Notes: a model not told the origin generated them from the sequence alone. DNA of 9,310 nt from Promethearchaeota archaeon (GCA_004524385.1 SDNM01000042.1:1-9310), one strand, 5' to 3'; counted from the first letter of the stretch, positions 1 through 5,688 are shown. Program-made: numbers and translations.

Positions 1-45
1 TGAAGAACCTGGAAGATCTTTAATATTGTATTTACTAATGTCCAC
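1..45 (-). CDS. Possible 5' end of a leftward gene (partial, uncertain)
   Basis: Reading leftward, a GTG at 45-43 opens a frame that stays open to the window edge and would encode MDISKYNIKDLPGSS. A TATA-like stretch (GTATAAT in the leftward sense, near 68-76) lies about 26 bases upstream, the spacing expected for a leaderless archaeal transcript. Only 15 codons are visible, so no product can be named. Two rightward readings compete: a C-terminus ending KNLEDL at the TAA of 21-23, and a longer frame ending at 80-82. The choice rests on promoter spacing and the plausible N-terminal composition only. Confidence 0.22.
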   Translation of the reverse strand, partial: MDISKYNIKDLPGSS

Positions 46-394
46 ACTAGTGGATTTAATGAAAAAAATTATACTCAATTAAAATTAAACGACTCAATTG
101 TTTAATGGTATTAACTAATTTAAAAACATCTTCAATTTTAAGATTATTATTTTTTTACTTAAAATTAACGTGTCGAATTATTAAAAAAATGAGAATTACC
201 TTAGACATAACTAAATTCGATCTAATAATAAATTATTGTTATTATCGTATACTTTATTTTCATATATCGTATTAGATGTTTAAAAAAAAGATGGGATTTA
301 ATTTAATAAAAATATATAAAATTAGTAAAATAATATATTTTAATACTAAAAAAAAATAAAAAAAACACTTCATTTGAAAAAAAGCTTCAACTAA

Positions 395-408
395 GATATA
401 TTTTATAA
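395..408 (+). promoter_or_regulatory. TATA-like promoter of the first GTPase gene
   Basis: The stretch GATATATTTTATAA is TATA-like. Initiation about 25 bases downstream would fall near 427-430 and give a leader of roughly 27 bases, long enough to carry the ribosome binding site at 445-452. This is pattern and spacing only; the surroundings are also AT-rich. Confidence 0.35.
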
Positions 409-444
409 TACTTTCGCAAGATAACTATTATTTTTTATTAAATT

Positions 445-452
445 GGAGATGA
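445..452 (+). promoter_or_regulatory. Shine-Dalgarno site for the GTPase at 456
   Basis: GGAGATGA differs by one base from the archaeal consensus GGAGGTGA. Its GGAG core ends 7 bases before the ATG at 456. It supports that start and is the clearest ribosome binding site in the window. Confidence 0.7.
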
Positions 453-455
453 AAT

Positions 456-992
456 ATGCCGATAGAGAATTATGTAAGGAAGAATTATTTTAAAATCGTA
501 ATTGGGGGCGACGGAGCGGTGGGAAAAACAACCCTCAGTAAGAGATTGACAGGAACCATAAAAGCAGACGAAAATATAGAAATGACGCCAGGAGTTGACT
601 TTCATAGCTTGAAAATTAGAGGGGAAACCGTGAACTTACAACTATGGGACCTTGGCGGGCAAGAACAATTCAGATATTTTCAACCGGACTTTTTCGGAGG
701 CGCAGCAATCATAATATTAATCTTCAGTGTGGATGCCTACAAAACCTTTAAAGGCCTCTCTGCTTGGTTAGCATTTGTTCCCAAAGAAATGTACAAAAAC
801 ATATATCTTATAGGAAATAAAATAGATACTCCTGAACGATCTGTAAAAATCGAAGAGGCGTTAGAATTTGCAGAGAGTCACGAATTCCGAGGATATTATG
901 AAACTTCTGCGTTAAATGCAGTAGGTCTCGACGAGTTCGAATTAGACTTAGTTAAAACCATCCAAGAAATTTATATTGCTCGAAAAAAATAG
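456..992 (+). CDS. Ras/Rab-type small GTPase
   Basis: A 178-residue, single-domain GTP-binding switch protein of the Ras superfamily. All five G motifs are visible: P-loop GDGAVGKT at residues 18-25, switch I around T44-P45-G46 leading into VDF, G3 WDLGGQE at 64-70, G4 NKID at 121-124, and G5 ETSA at 149-152. The overall pattern (GVDFH then LQLWD) is Rab-like, but the double-glycine DLGGQ resembles Arf, Rag and bacterial MglA proteins, as is common in archaeal members. The Gln equivalent to Ras Q61 is present, so GTP hydrolysis should be intact. There is no C-terminal cysteine for prenylation and no transmembrane segment, so any membrane contact would need a partner. The ATG start has a strong Shine-Dalgarno site. 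The gene is tail to tail with the small peptide gene at 1075-1203. The partner and the process it controls cannot be told from the sequence. Confidence 0.93.
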   Translation: MPIENYVRKNYFKIVIGGDGAVGKTTLSKRLTGTIKADENIEMTPGVDFHSLKIRGETVNLQLWDLGGQEQFRYFQPDFFGGAAIIILIFSVDAYKTFKGLSAWLAFVPKEMYKNIYLIGNKIDTPERSVKIEEALEFAESHEFRGYYETSALNAVGLDEFELDLVKTIQEIYIARKK

Positions 993-1049
993 ATTTCTCT
1001 GGGAGTTTTAAATTTTCTAACTTAATTTAGGGATTTAAATTAATAAATT

Positions 1050-1057
1050 AAAAAAAA
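1050..1057 (-). terminator. T-tract terminator of the Cys-rich peptide gene
   Basis: On the leftward strand a run of eight T begins 18 bases after the stop codon of the small peptide gene, followed by further T-rich sequence. Archaeal termination commonly uses such T tracts without a stem-loop. The AT-rich background makes this moderate evidence. Confidence 0.4.
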
Positions 1058-1074
1058 GATATGGAAATCTCCGC

Positions 1075-1203
1075 TTAGCAGGAATCTCCACATTTACAAG
1101 TGTTTGAAATACAGCTGTCTCCACATTTACAGCCATTTGAAATACAACTGTCGCCACATTTGCATGCAGCACTAACTCTTTTTACTTTCTTTACTATTTT
1201 CAT
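1075..1203 (-). CDS. Repetitive Cys-rich peptide, candidate RiPP precursor (or metallothionein-like)
   Basis: A 42-residue peptide running leftward from the ATG at 1203-1201 to the TAA at 1077-1075. A basic, cysteine-free segment (MKIVKKVKRVSAA, residues 1-13) is followed by three CKCGDSC units starting at residues 14, 25 and 36. ISNG and ISNT separate them, giving an exact 11-residue (33-base) period and nine cysteines. The units differ almost only at silent positions (TGC/TGT, GGC/GGA, AGT/AGC, GAC/GAT, and AGC/TCC for one serine), a sign of selection on the protein. The leader-plus-core layout resembles Cys-rich substrates of radical SAM-SPASM enzymes, and such an enzyme with a recognition domain is the next gene. 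Each unit has C-x3-D (C14/D18, C25/D29, C36/D40), the spacing bridged in the ranthipeptide freyrasin. The alternative is a metallothionein: nine thiols could bind about three divalent metals or copper. Coding status is well supported; function is open. Confidence 0.8.
   Translation of the reverse strand: MKIVKKVKRVSAACKCGDSCISNGCKCGDSCISNTCKCGDSC
1078..1164 (-). repeat. 33-base in-frame tandem repeat, 2.6 copies
   Basis: Leftward units lie at 1164-1132, 1131-1099 and 1098-1078 (the last truncated by the stop codon), all in frame inside the Cys-rich peptide gene. The copies are diverged mainly at third codon positions. Just after the stop, GGAGATTTCC on the same strand resembles the GGAGATTCC at the end of the last unit, possibly a decayed further copy or chance. 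Confidence 0.85.
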
Positions 1204-1249
1204 TATTATCAAATCTAATTGTAATTTTTGATCAAAGAAAGAATAATTT

Positions 1250-1260
1250 TTTATATATTT
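1250..1260 (-). promoter_or_regulatory. TATA-like promoter of the Cys-rich peptide gene
   Basis: In the leftward sense the sequence reads AAATATATAAA, a good TATA-box match about 50 bases upstream of the ATG. Initiation 25 bases downstream would fall near 1229 and give a leader of about 26 bases. The leader ends in TTTGATAATA and has no strong Shine-Dalgarno site. Confidence 0.45.
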
Positions 1261-1497
1261 AAATTCTCTGGTTATTAGGTATTAGAAATATGATAATTTT
1301 AGAGTCCAGTATGAAAAATCAAGGATTAATTTTTTTAAGATGACGAGTAGCAAAATTATTTCGATAAGATTACATATATATGTTTTGGCAATTCTGTTCT
1401 TTTTTTTTCCTTCATTTTCACATTTTTTTAAAGAAAAATAAAACTAAAATCCTGTTCTGAATACTTCCTCTTCATGAGTTTTATTTCATTACATTAA

Positions 1498-1507
1498 ACT
1501 TTTTATT
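1498..1507 (+). promoter_or_regulatory. Possible leaderless promoter of the radical SAM gene
   Basis: A T-rich TATA-like stretch (ACTTTTTATT) is centred about 26 bases before the ATG at 1529. There is no Shine-Dalgarno site before that ATG; the preceding bases are AATTACCT. Both facts fit a leaderless transcript beginning at or near the start codon. The TATA match itself is weak. Confidence 0.3.
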
Positions 1508-1528
1508 CTCTTACTTCAATAATTACCT

Positions 1529-2863
1529 ATGAACCATGAATTTTTTCCATTTATTCCTAAAAATATTGTGTTAAGAAGATATGATGCAATTGATCTCCTT
1601 AATTTAGACACTAATGAAGATTTTACAATTGATGAGGAAGCATATGAATTATTAAAAAAGGTAAATGGAAAAATTCGTATCGTAGATATAGTAAAAAAAT
1701 ATAATGACACTGAGGCTAAGAAAGTCCTTGAAGCTCTCGAATTTTTTGAAGAAGAAGGTATTATAAAATTAAGCAATACTGAGATAGTTGATAAAACCGT
1801 AAATTTACTTAAGCATTTGAATCTTCCAGAGAAAAACCCTTTTGATCCTCCCTATCTGAAATTCCTTATGATTAATATCACAGAAAAATGTAATTTAAAT
1901 TGCAAACACTGTTATATTATAGATAAAAACCAAGTCGATTTTCCTTTTGATAAATTAAAGGAATTAATTGAAGAGTTTTATAATTTACAGGGAGAAAAGA
2001 TTGTTTTAACAGGTGGAGAATCTTTCCTTTATGAAAAACTTGAAGAATTATTAGAATTTCTAATAGATATTCCATTAAAAAAAGTATTGTTAACAAATGG
2101 TGTATTAATTGAAAAACAGAAACATCTTTTAGATTTAATAAAAGAGAATAATTTTGAAGTTTTTGTGAGTATAGATGGATTAGAAGATACTCATAATGAT
2201 TTCCGCAATGCAAATTGCTTTAAAGATTCTATTCAAGGCATAAAACTAATGTTAGATAAAGAAATTAACGTATCCATTAACACAATGGTTCATAAAAAGA
2301 ATTTAAAAGAATTTGATGAGCTAGCGAAAGATTTAAGATCGCTTGGTCCTATTAAAACATGGATTGTTGAAGTTCCTACATTTGATAACTCTATTCCTCA
2401 ATCAATTATAGAAATATATGATATAACACCAGAAGAAGGGGGTTCAATTATGAGAGATTACTGGTGGGGGGAATCTTATGATTTTAGCGGAGTCTCTTTT
2501 GAAGAATCGGGTTCAGAAGAAGAGTCAATTACAGAAGAAAAGTCTGAAGATGAAGGTGTTATAAGAGAATACGCATGTGGCCCTTTTTTAATGGCGATTG
2601 ATGTGCTTGGAGAAGTATCTAAATGCGGTTTTTTTACTGAGAAAAGTCCCGGAAATGTATTTGAATTAGGATTAAAAGAAAGTTGGAAGGGAATTCAAGA
2701 ATCTTGCATATGGGACATAAATGATTTGAAATGTAAAAGTCTAAATTGCGAATATTTAGATGAGTGTAGAGGAGGTTGTAGGTATCGTGCTTTAAAGCAT
2801 ACTAACGACCTCTATGGGATTGATCCCTACAAGTGTATAGCCTATAATAAAATTCATACCTAA
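1529..2863 (+). CDS. Radical SAM/SPASM peptide maturase with PqqD-like recognition domain
   Basis: A 444-residue enzyme in three parts. Residues about 12-82 look like a PqqD-type winged-helix domain (RiPP recognition element): a short beta strand, then an AYELL helix and an EEEGIIKL end. Residues about 108-310 form the radical SAM barrel, with the cluster motif CNLNCKHC (C121, C125, C128) and the SAM-binding TGGES at 161-165. The C-terminus is a SPASM domain with C350, the G361-x4-C366 step, C402-x4-C407-x5-C413-x3-C417 and C436, enough to ligate two auxiliary [4Fe-4S] clusters. Known relatives cleave SAM to a 5'-deoxyadenosyl radical and cross-link or epimerise ribosomal peptides (PqqE, SCIFF maturases, PapB, AlbA). 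Between barrel and SPASM is an acidic Ser/Glu-rich insert (about 322-344). The likely substrate is the Cys-rich peptide encoded divergently upstream. A heme-type (AhbC/D) role is less likely because of the PqqD domain. Class is firm; substrate is inferred. Confidence 0.9.
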   Translation: MNHEFFPFIPKNIVLRRYDAIDLLNLDTNEDFTIDEEAYELLKKVNGKIRIVDIVKKYNDTEAKKVLEALEFFEEEGIIKLSNTEIVDKTVNLLKHLNLPEKNPFDPPYLKFLMINITEKCNLNCKHCYIIDKNQVDFPFDKLKELIEEFYNLQGEKIVLTGGESFLYEKLEELLEFLIDIPLKKVLLTNGVLIEKQKHLLDLIKENNFEVFVSIDGLEDTHNDFRNANCFKDSIQGIKLMLDKEINVSINTMVHKKNLKEFDELAKDLRSLGPIKTWIVEVPTFDNSIPQSIIEIYDITPEEGGSIMRDYWWGESYDFSGVSFEESGSEEESITEEKSEDEGVIREYACGPFLMAIDVLGEVSKCGFFTEKSPGNVFELGLKESWKGIQESCIWDINDLKCKSLNCEYLDECRGGCRYRALKHTNDLYGIDPYKCIAYNKIHT

Positions 2864-2877
2864 TTAAAAAAATAAAA

Positions 2878-2884
2878 GAGTGAT
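2878..2884 (+). promoter_or_regulatory. Ribosome binding site of the 81-residue protein
   Basis: GAGTGAT, partly complementary to the archaeal 16S rRNA tail, ends 5 bases before the ATG at 2890. It lies in the 26-base gap after the radical SAM gene, consistent with translation from a shared transcript. Confidence 0.4.
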
Positions 2885-2889
2885 TATAT

Positions 2890-3135
2890 ATGGGAAAAAA
2901 ACATGAAATTTTAAGAACTGAAGAAGATATAAGCCCTTTAAATAGGCAGCTAATAAACGCCGTTTGCCATAAATGTAATTTCTATGCCGAAGACCAAGAA
3001 TATTGGGAAAGAGAATATGAATGCGCCGCCTATAAATTCATTCGACAAATGGTAAAAGAGAAAAAAATAACCATAGATCAGATCGAAGAGATTTTTAAGG
3101 GAGTAGACTTAAATCCAGAGAGAGATTTAAAATAA
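2890..3135 (+). CDS. Small three-cysteine protein in operon with the radical SAM enzyme
   Basis: An 81-residue soluble, charged protein that I do not recognise. Its only marked feature is C26-x2-C29 followed 15 residues later by C45, in the segment AVCHKCNFYAEDQEY...YECAAY. H27 lies inside the first pair. Three Cys plus a His could ligate zinc or an iron-sulfur cluster. The rest appears helical, with KEKKITIDQIEEIFKG near residues 57-71. It starts 26 bases after the radical SAM stop on the same strand, so co-transcription is likely. It could be an accessory or electron-transfer partner of that enzyme, a second substrate, or unrelated. It has no signal peptide or membrane segment. Its stop codon lies 2 bases from the end of the convergent GTPase gene. 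Confidence 0.75.
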   Translation: MGKKHEILRTEEDISPLNRQLINAVCHKCNFYAEDQEYWEREYECAAYKFIRQMVKEKKITIDQIEEIFKGVDLNPERDLK

Positions 3136-3137
3136 AA

Positions 3138-3668
3138 TTAAATAAATCTGGCTTTTTCCATCATGAACCGAGCAATTTTATTGAAGATTTCTTCAACATT
3201 CTCACCCGTTTTTGAAGAACATTCCAAATAATCATAAAATTGAAATTCTGATGCAATATTCTCAGCATCACTCCGAGATATAGTCCGTCTTTCATTTAGG
3301 TCCAGCTTTCCTCCAACAATTATCATTGGAACCTCTTCCACTTCATCTTCTTTAAAACTATTTTTAAACACATCTAGCCATTCATTCACACTATTAAGAC
3401 TGGTATATCGCGTAATATCGAACATAAAAATAACGCCATTTGCGCCCTTTGCATAACTGGGCAATAGAAATCTAAATCGATCCTCACCCGCAAAATCCCA
3501 TATTTGTAATGTCACTTTTTTTCCCTCTATTTCAACAGTTTTTATGTGAAAATCTACACCAATCGTTATTGTCCCTTGAGCAAATAATCCGGTTAGATAT
3601 CGATTTATTAATGTGGTTTTACCAACCCCTCCGTCCCCAAAAACAAGTACTTTAAACTTAAATGACAT
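3138..3668 (-). CDS. Rab-like small GTPase with altered switch II and G4 motifs
   Basis: A 176-residue Ras-superfamily GTP-binding protein closely resembling Rab in layout. The P-loop is GDGGVGKT at residues 11-18. Switch I contains TITIGVDF (33-40), close to the Rab TIGVDF signature. G3 reads WDFAGED (57-63), followed by RFRF. G4 reads GGKLD (119-123) and G5 CSSKT (150-154). Two canonical residues differ: the catalytic Gln of WDTAGQE is Glu62, and the Asn of NKxD is Gly120. The first should alter intrinsic hydrolysis. The second removes a guanine contact, although Asp123, the main guanine-specificity residue, remains. The protein ends in KARFI without a prenylation cysteine. A promoter-like TTTAAATA lies about 50 bases upstream of the ATG; there is no clear Shine-Dalgarno site. 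The gene is convergent with the 81-residue gene, and its function beyond a GTP switch is unknown. Confidence 0.92.
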   Translation of the reverse strand: MSFKFKVLVFGDGGVGKTTLINRYLTGLFAQGTITIGVDFHIKTVEIEGKKVTLQIWDFAGEDRFRFLLPSYAKGANGVIFMFDITRYTSLNSVNEWLDVFKNSFKEDEVEEVPMIIVGGKLDLNERRTISRSDAENIASEFQFYDYLECSSKTGENVEEIFNKIARFMMEKARFI

Positions 3669-3714
3669 CTAAAAGCGTAATTTTTAATTATTTTTATTAA
3701 ACATAAAGAAGAAG

Positions 3715-3722
3715 TATTTAAA
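3715..3722 (-). promoter_or_regulatory. TATA-like promoter of the leftward Rab-like GTPase
   Basis: In the leftward sense the sequence reads TTTAAATA within GTTTTTTAAATAC, about 50 bases before the ATG at 3668. Initiation near 3693 would give a leader of about 25 bases. The rest of the 3669-3901 gap holds no gene. Confidence 0.35.
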
Positions 3723-3841
3723 AAACTAATTTATAATAATCCAAATATTACATCTTTATATACTATTTTAATATGTTAAATTTGAAATTTTAATAGCTTA
3801 ATAGTAATAAAGAACTATGTGATTCTAAATCTTTAAAATTT

Positions 3842-3858
3842 AAAAAAAAAAAAAAAAA
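3842..3858 (-). terminator. Poly-T terminator after the acyl-CoA ligase gene
   Basis: The plus strand has 17 consecutive A, which is T17 in the leftward sense, starting 43 bases after the TAG of the ligase gene. A long T tract without a required hairpin is the usual archaeal termination signal. It is the longest homopolymer in the window, so its exact length is prone to sequencing error. Confidence 0.6.
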
Positions 3859-3901
3859 TATTTGCTTAGGTTTTTAACGATTAAAAAGGCAATAAAAGCT
3901 T

Positions 3902-5596
3902 CTATTGTTTTTCTGATTCCATTTCTCTTAATTTTCTTCGGAATATTTTACCGACGGCGGTTCGCGGTAATGATCTTAGGAACTCCACTTTCCGTGGATA
4001 CTTATATCCGGCCAATTTTTCTTTAGCCCAATTTATGATGTCGCTTTCATTGACTTTTCCATCTCTATATTCGCTCTTTAGAACTATAAATGCCTTAATA
4101 GTTTCACCAATATTTGGATCTGGAACACCTATTGCTCCAGCTTCTAGAATTGCAGGATGCTCCATCAATTTCTCTTCCACTTCCCTTGCCATTACCTTGT
4201 AACCCTTGTATTTAATCATGTCTTTGGTCCGCCCTTCAATATAGAAGTATCCGCGCTCGTCCATTCGCGCAAGATCGCCTGTCCTCAGCCAACCATCAAT
4301 AATATCTTGTTTCGTAGCTTCTGGGTTTTTCCAATATCCTTTCATTATTTGAGGTCCTTTAATCAATAGTTCCCCAATTTCATTGGGTGGGAGTTCCTCT
4401 AAATTATCGGGATTGACTATTTTTGCATCAGTATCGATAATTGGAACGCCAATACTTGCTGGTATAGTTTCTGGCATCCATCCTGCAGCCGTATGTGAGA
4501 ATGAAGATGTTTCAGTCATCCCAAATCCTTGACCGACCTTAGTTCCTACGACTTTTTCCCATCTATCAGCGAGCTCTGGAGCTAATGCTGCTGAACCAGA
4601 GGCAGTTCTCTCAATACTAGAGAGATCTCGCTCGGTAAAATCAGGGTGATTGATCAACATTTGAAACATGACAGGGACACCTACAAATAGTTTAATTTTA
4701 TAATGTTCAATTGTTTCCAAGATTTCAGCTGGATTAAAAGAATCAAACATTACCATCATTGGGACTAAATAGAATGTACAAATCATTATTTCGAATCCAA
4801 AAACATGGCATAATGGCAAGATTGATAGCCCTACCCCATTACCTATATTCTCTTCAATTTCTTCCTCAGCCATATAAAGCATTGAAAGAGCACTATGAAT
4901 TATATTATCATGTGTCAGCATAACCCCTTTAGGCAAACCAGTTGTGCCCCCGGTAAACATTAAAGCAGCAATATCATTAGAAGGGTCAATATCCAAGGAA
5001 GGTGGTTTTGGTGGGCTTCCGTTTATGAATTCTTCAAGAGTAATAGTATCTGGTTTTGCGTCTTGAGTACCTAGTAAAATTAAATTCTTGATTTCAACTT
5101 CTTTTCCTGCTTTTTTGATTGTTCTATAATTGGCTTTATGGGCAAAAATGGCTTTAATATTGCCAGCTTCCCGAATTATATGAGTCACATCTGATTCTTT
5201 GAGAAGAGGATTTATAGGCACTACCGTAGCTCCAGATTCTATTATACCTAGGAAACAAAATATAAACTCAGGGCAATTTATAGACATTACACCTACAGCA
5301 TCCCCTTTTGAAACACCTAATTCGGATAGTGCGTTTGCAATCTTATCAGCATAATGTAATAATTCTCTATAAGTATATTTTTTATCTGTAGGTTTATGAT
5401 AGAGAAATACATTATTTGGGTATTTACTGATTGATACCCTTATAAATTCGCTGAGTGGAATTGGATCAAACCTTATCGTTTTTGCCACTGTAGGAGTGCG
5501 ATATTTTAACCATGGTCTATTTAGATTCACATACGGCGACTCAGTCTCGTAATCTATAATTGGTTTCCATTCTGAATAATCTTTTATAAAAATCAC
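3902..5596 (-). CDS. AMP-forming acyl-CoA ligase (fatty-acid CoA ligase-like)
   Basis: A 564-residue member of the ANL adenylating superfamily. It would activate a carboxylic acid with ATP to an acyl-AMP and then transfer it to CoA. Signatures appear in order: phosphate-binding FTGGTTGLPKGV at residues 214-225, GFGMTET at 357-363, GWLRTGD at 435-441, EGRTKDMIKYKG hinge at 454-465, and the C-terminal RTAVGK with catalytic Lys550. Length matches FadD-type ligases, and the overall pattern resembles medium/long-chain fatty-acid CoA ligases; exact chain length cannot be read. It appears cytosolic, with no membrane segment. The start is GTG at 5596; the surrounding AAGGTGATT means the start codon overlaps a Shine-Dalgarno-like GGTGAT, and no ATG lies nearby in frame. 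It follows the alpha/beta hydrolase gene by 92 bases, so the two may form an ester-to-acyl-CoA step feeding beta-oxidation or lipid synthesis. Confidence 0.93.
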   Translation of the reverse strand: MIFIKDYSEWKPIIDYETESPYVNLNRPWLKYRTPTVAKTIRFDPIPLSEFIRVSISKYPNNVFLYHKPTDKKYTYRELLHYADKIANALSELGVSKGDAVGVMSINCPEFIFCFLGIIESGATVVPINPLLKESDVTHIIREAGNIKAIFAHKANYRTIKKAGKEVEIKNLILLGTQDAKPDTITLEEFINGSPPKPPSLDIDPSNDIAALMFTGGTTGLPKGVMLTHDNIIHSALSMLYMAEEEIEENIGNGVGLSILPLCHVFGFEIMICTFYLVPMMVMFDSFNPAEILETIEHYKIKLFVGVPVMFQMLINHPDFTERDLSSIERTASGSAALAPELADRWEKVVGTKVGQGFGMTETSSFSHTAAGWMPETIPASIGVPIIDTDAKIVNPDNLEELPPNEIGELLIKGPQIMKGYWKNPEATKQDIIDGWLRTGDLARMDERGYFYIEGRTKDMIKYKGYKVMAREVEEKLMEHPAILEAGAIGVPDPNIGETIKAFIVLKSEYRDGKVNESDIINWAKEKLAGYKYPRKVEFLRSLPRTAVGKIFRRKLREMESEKQ

Positions 5597-5626
5597 CTTA
5601 AAAGTATCTGAATTTTTACATTTTTA

Positions 5627-5638
5627 AATTATTTAAAG
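5627..5638 (-). promoter_or_regulatory. Possible internal promoter before the acyl-CoA ligase
   Basis: In the leftward sense the gap between hydrolase and ligase contains CTTTAAATAATT, a TATA-like element 31-42 bases before the GTG start. It would place initiation about 10 bases before the start codon. The ligase may therefore be transcribed on its own as well as with the hydrolase. Weak evidence in AT-rich DNA. Confidence 0.3.
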
Positions 5639-5688
5639 TTGATTTATTAATATTAATAAATATTTCGTAGAAATAAATGGACAATTCT

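Larger units (their letters stand above)
46..455. other. AT-rich intergenic region, no gene seen
   Basis: About 410 bases of very AT-rich DNA with many short A and T runs and stops in all frames. The longest small frame with an ATG (189-275) encodes 28 residues of nondescript AT-driven composition with no ribosome binding site. I see no tRNA, repeat array or strong hairpin. The only small stem is TCCAC/GTGGA around 41-54. The right end holds the promoter and ribosome binding site of the GTPase gene at 456. Confidence 0.6.
1204..1528. other. Divergent intergenic region between peptide and radical SAM genes
   Basis: These 325 bases separate two divergently read genes and hold candidate promoters for both. 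A frame at 1340-1441 (+) could encode 33 residues with a hydrophobic middle, but it has no ribosome binding site and its hydrophobicity comes from T runs, so I do not call it. No RNA gene or clear operator palindrome was seen. If peptide and enzyme act together, a shared regulator would bind here. Confidence 0.5.

Noticed and set aside
41..54. Small inverted repeat TCCAC/GTGGA as a terminator hairpin
   Set aside because: A five-base stem with a four-base loop and no following T tract is too weak, and archaeal termination does not depend on hairpins.
189..275. 28-residue plus-strand frame in the left intergenic region
   Set aside because: No ribosome binding site, and composition expected of random AT-rich sequence.
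1078..1164. Tandem 33-base repeat resembling a short CRISPR array
   Set aside because: The copies are directly contiguous with no spacers, keep one open frame, and vary at silent codon positions. They encode the Cys-rich peptide.
1340..1441. 33-residue frame on the plus strand with a hydrophobic centre (possible small membrane protein)
   Set aside because: No ribosome binding site; the hydrophobicity derives from runs of T, which are common in this intergenic DNA. No independent sign of coding.
1516..2213. Leftward open frames across the radical SAM gene (1516-1776 and 1917-2213)
   Set aside because: They are antisense to a gene with full domain motifs and have no domain of their own.
4157..4369. 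Plus-strand frame opposite the acyl-CoA ligase
   Set aside because: Antisense to conserved ligase motifs; no recognisable protein pattern.
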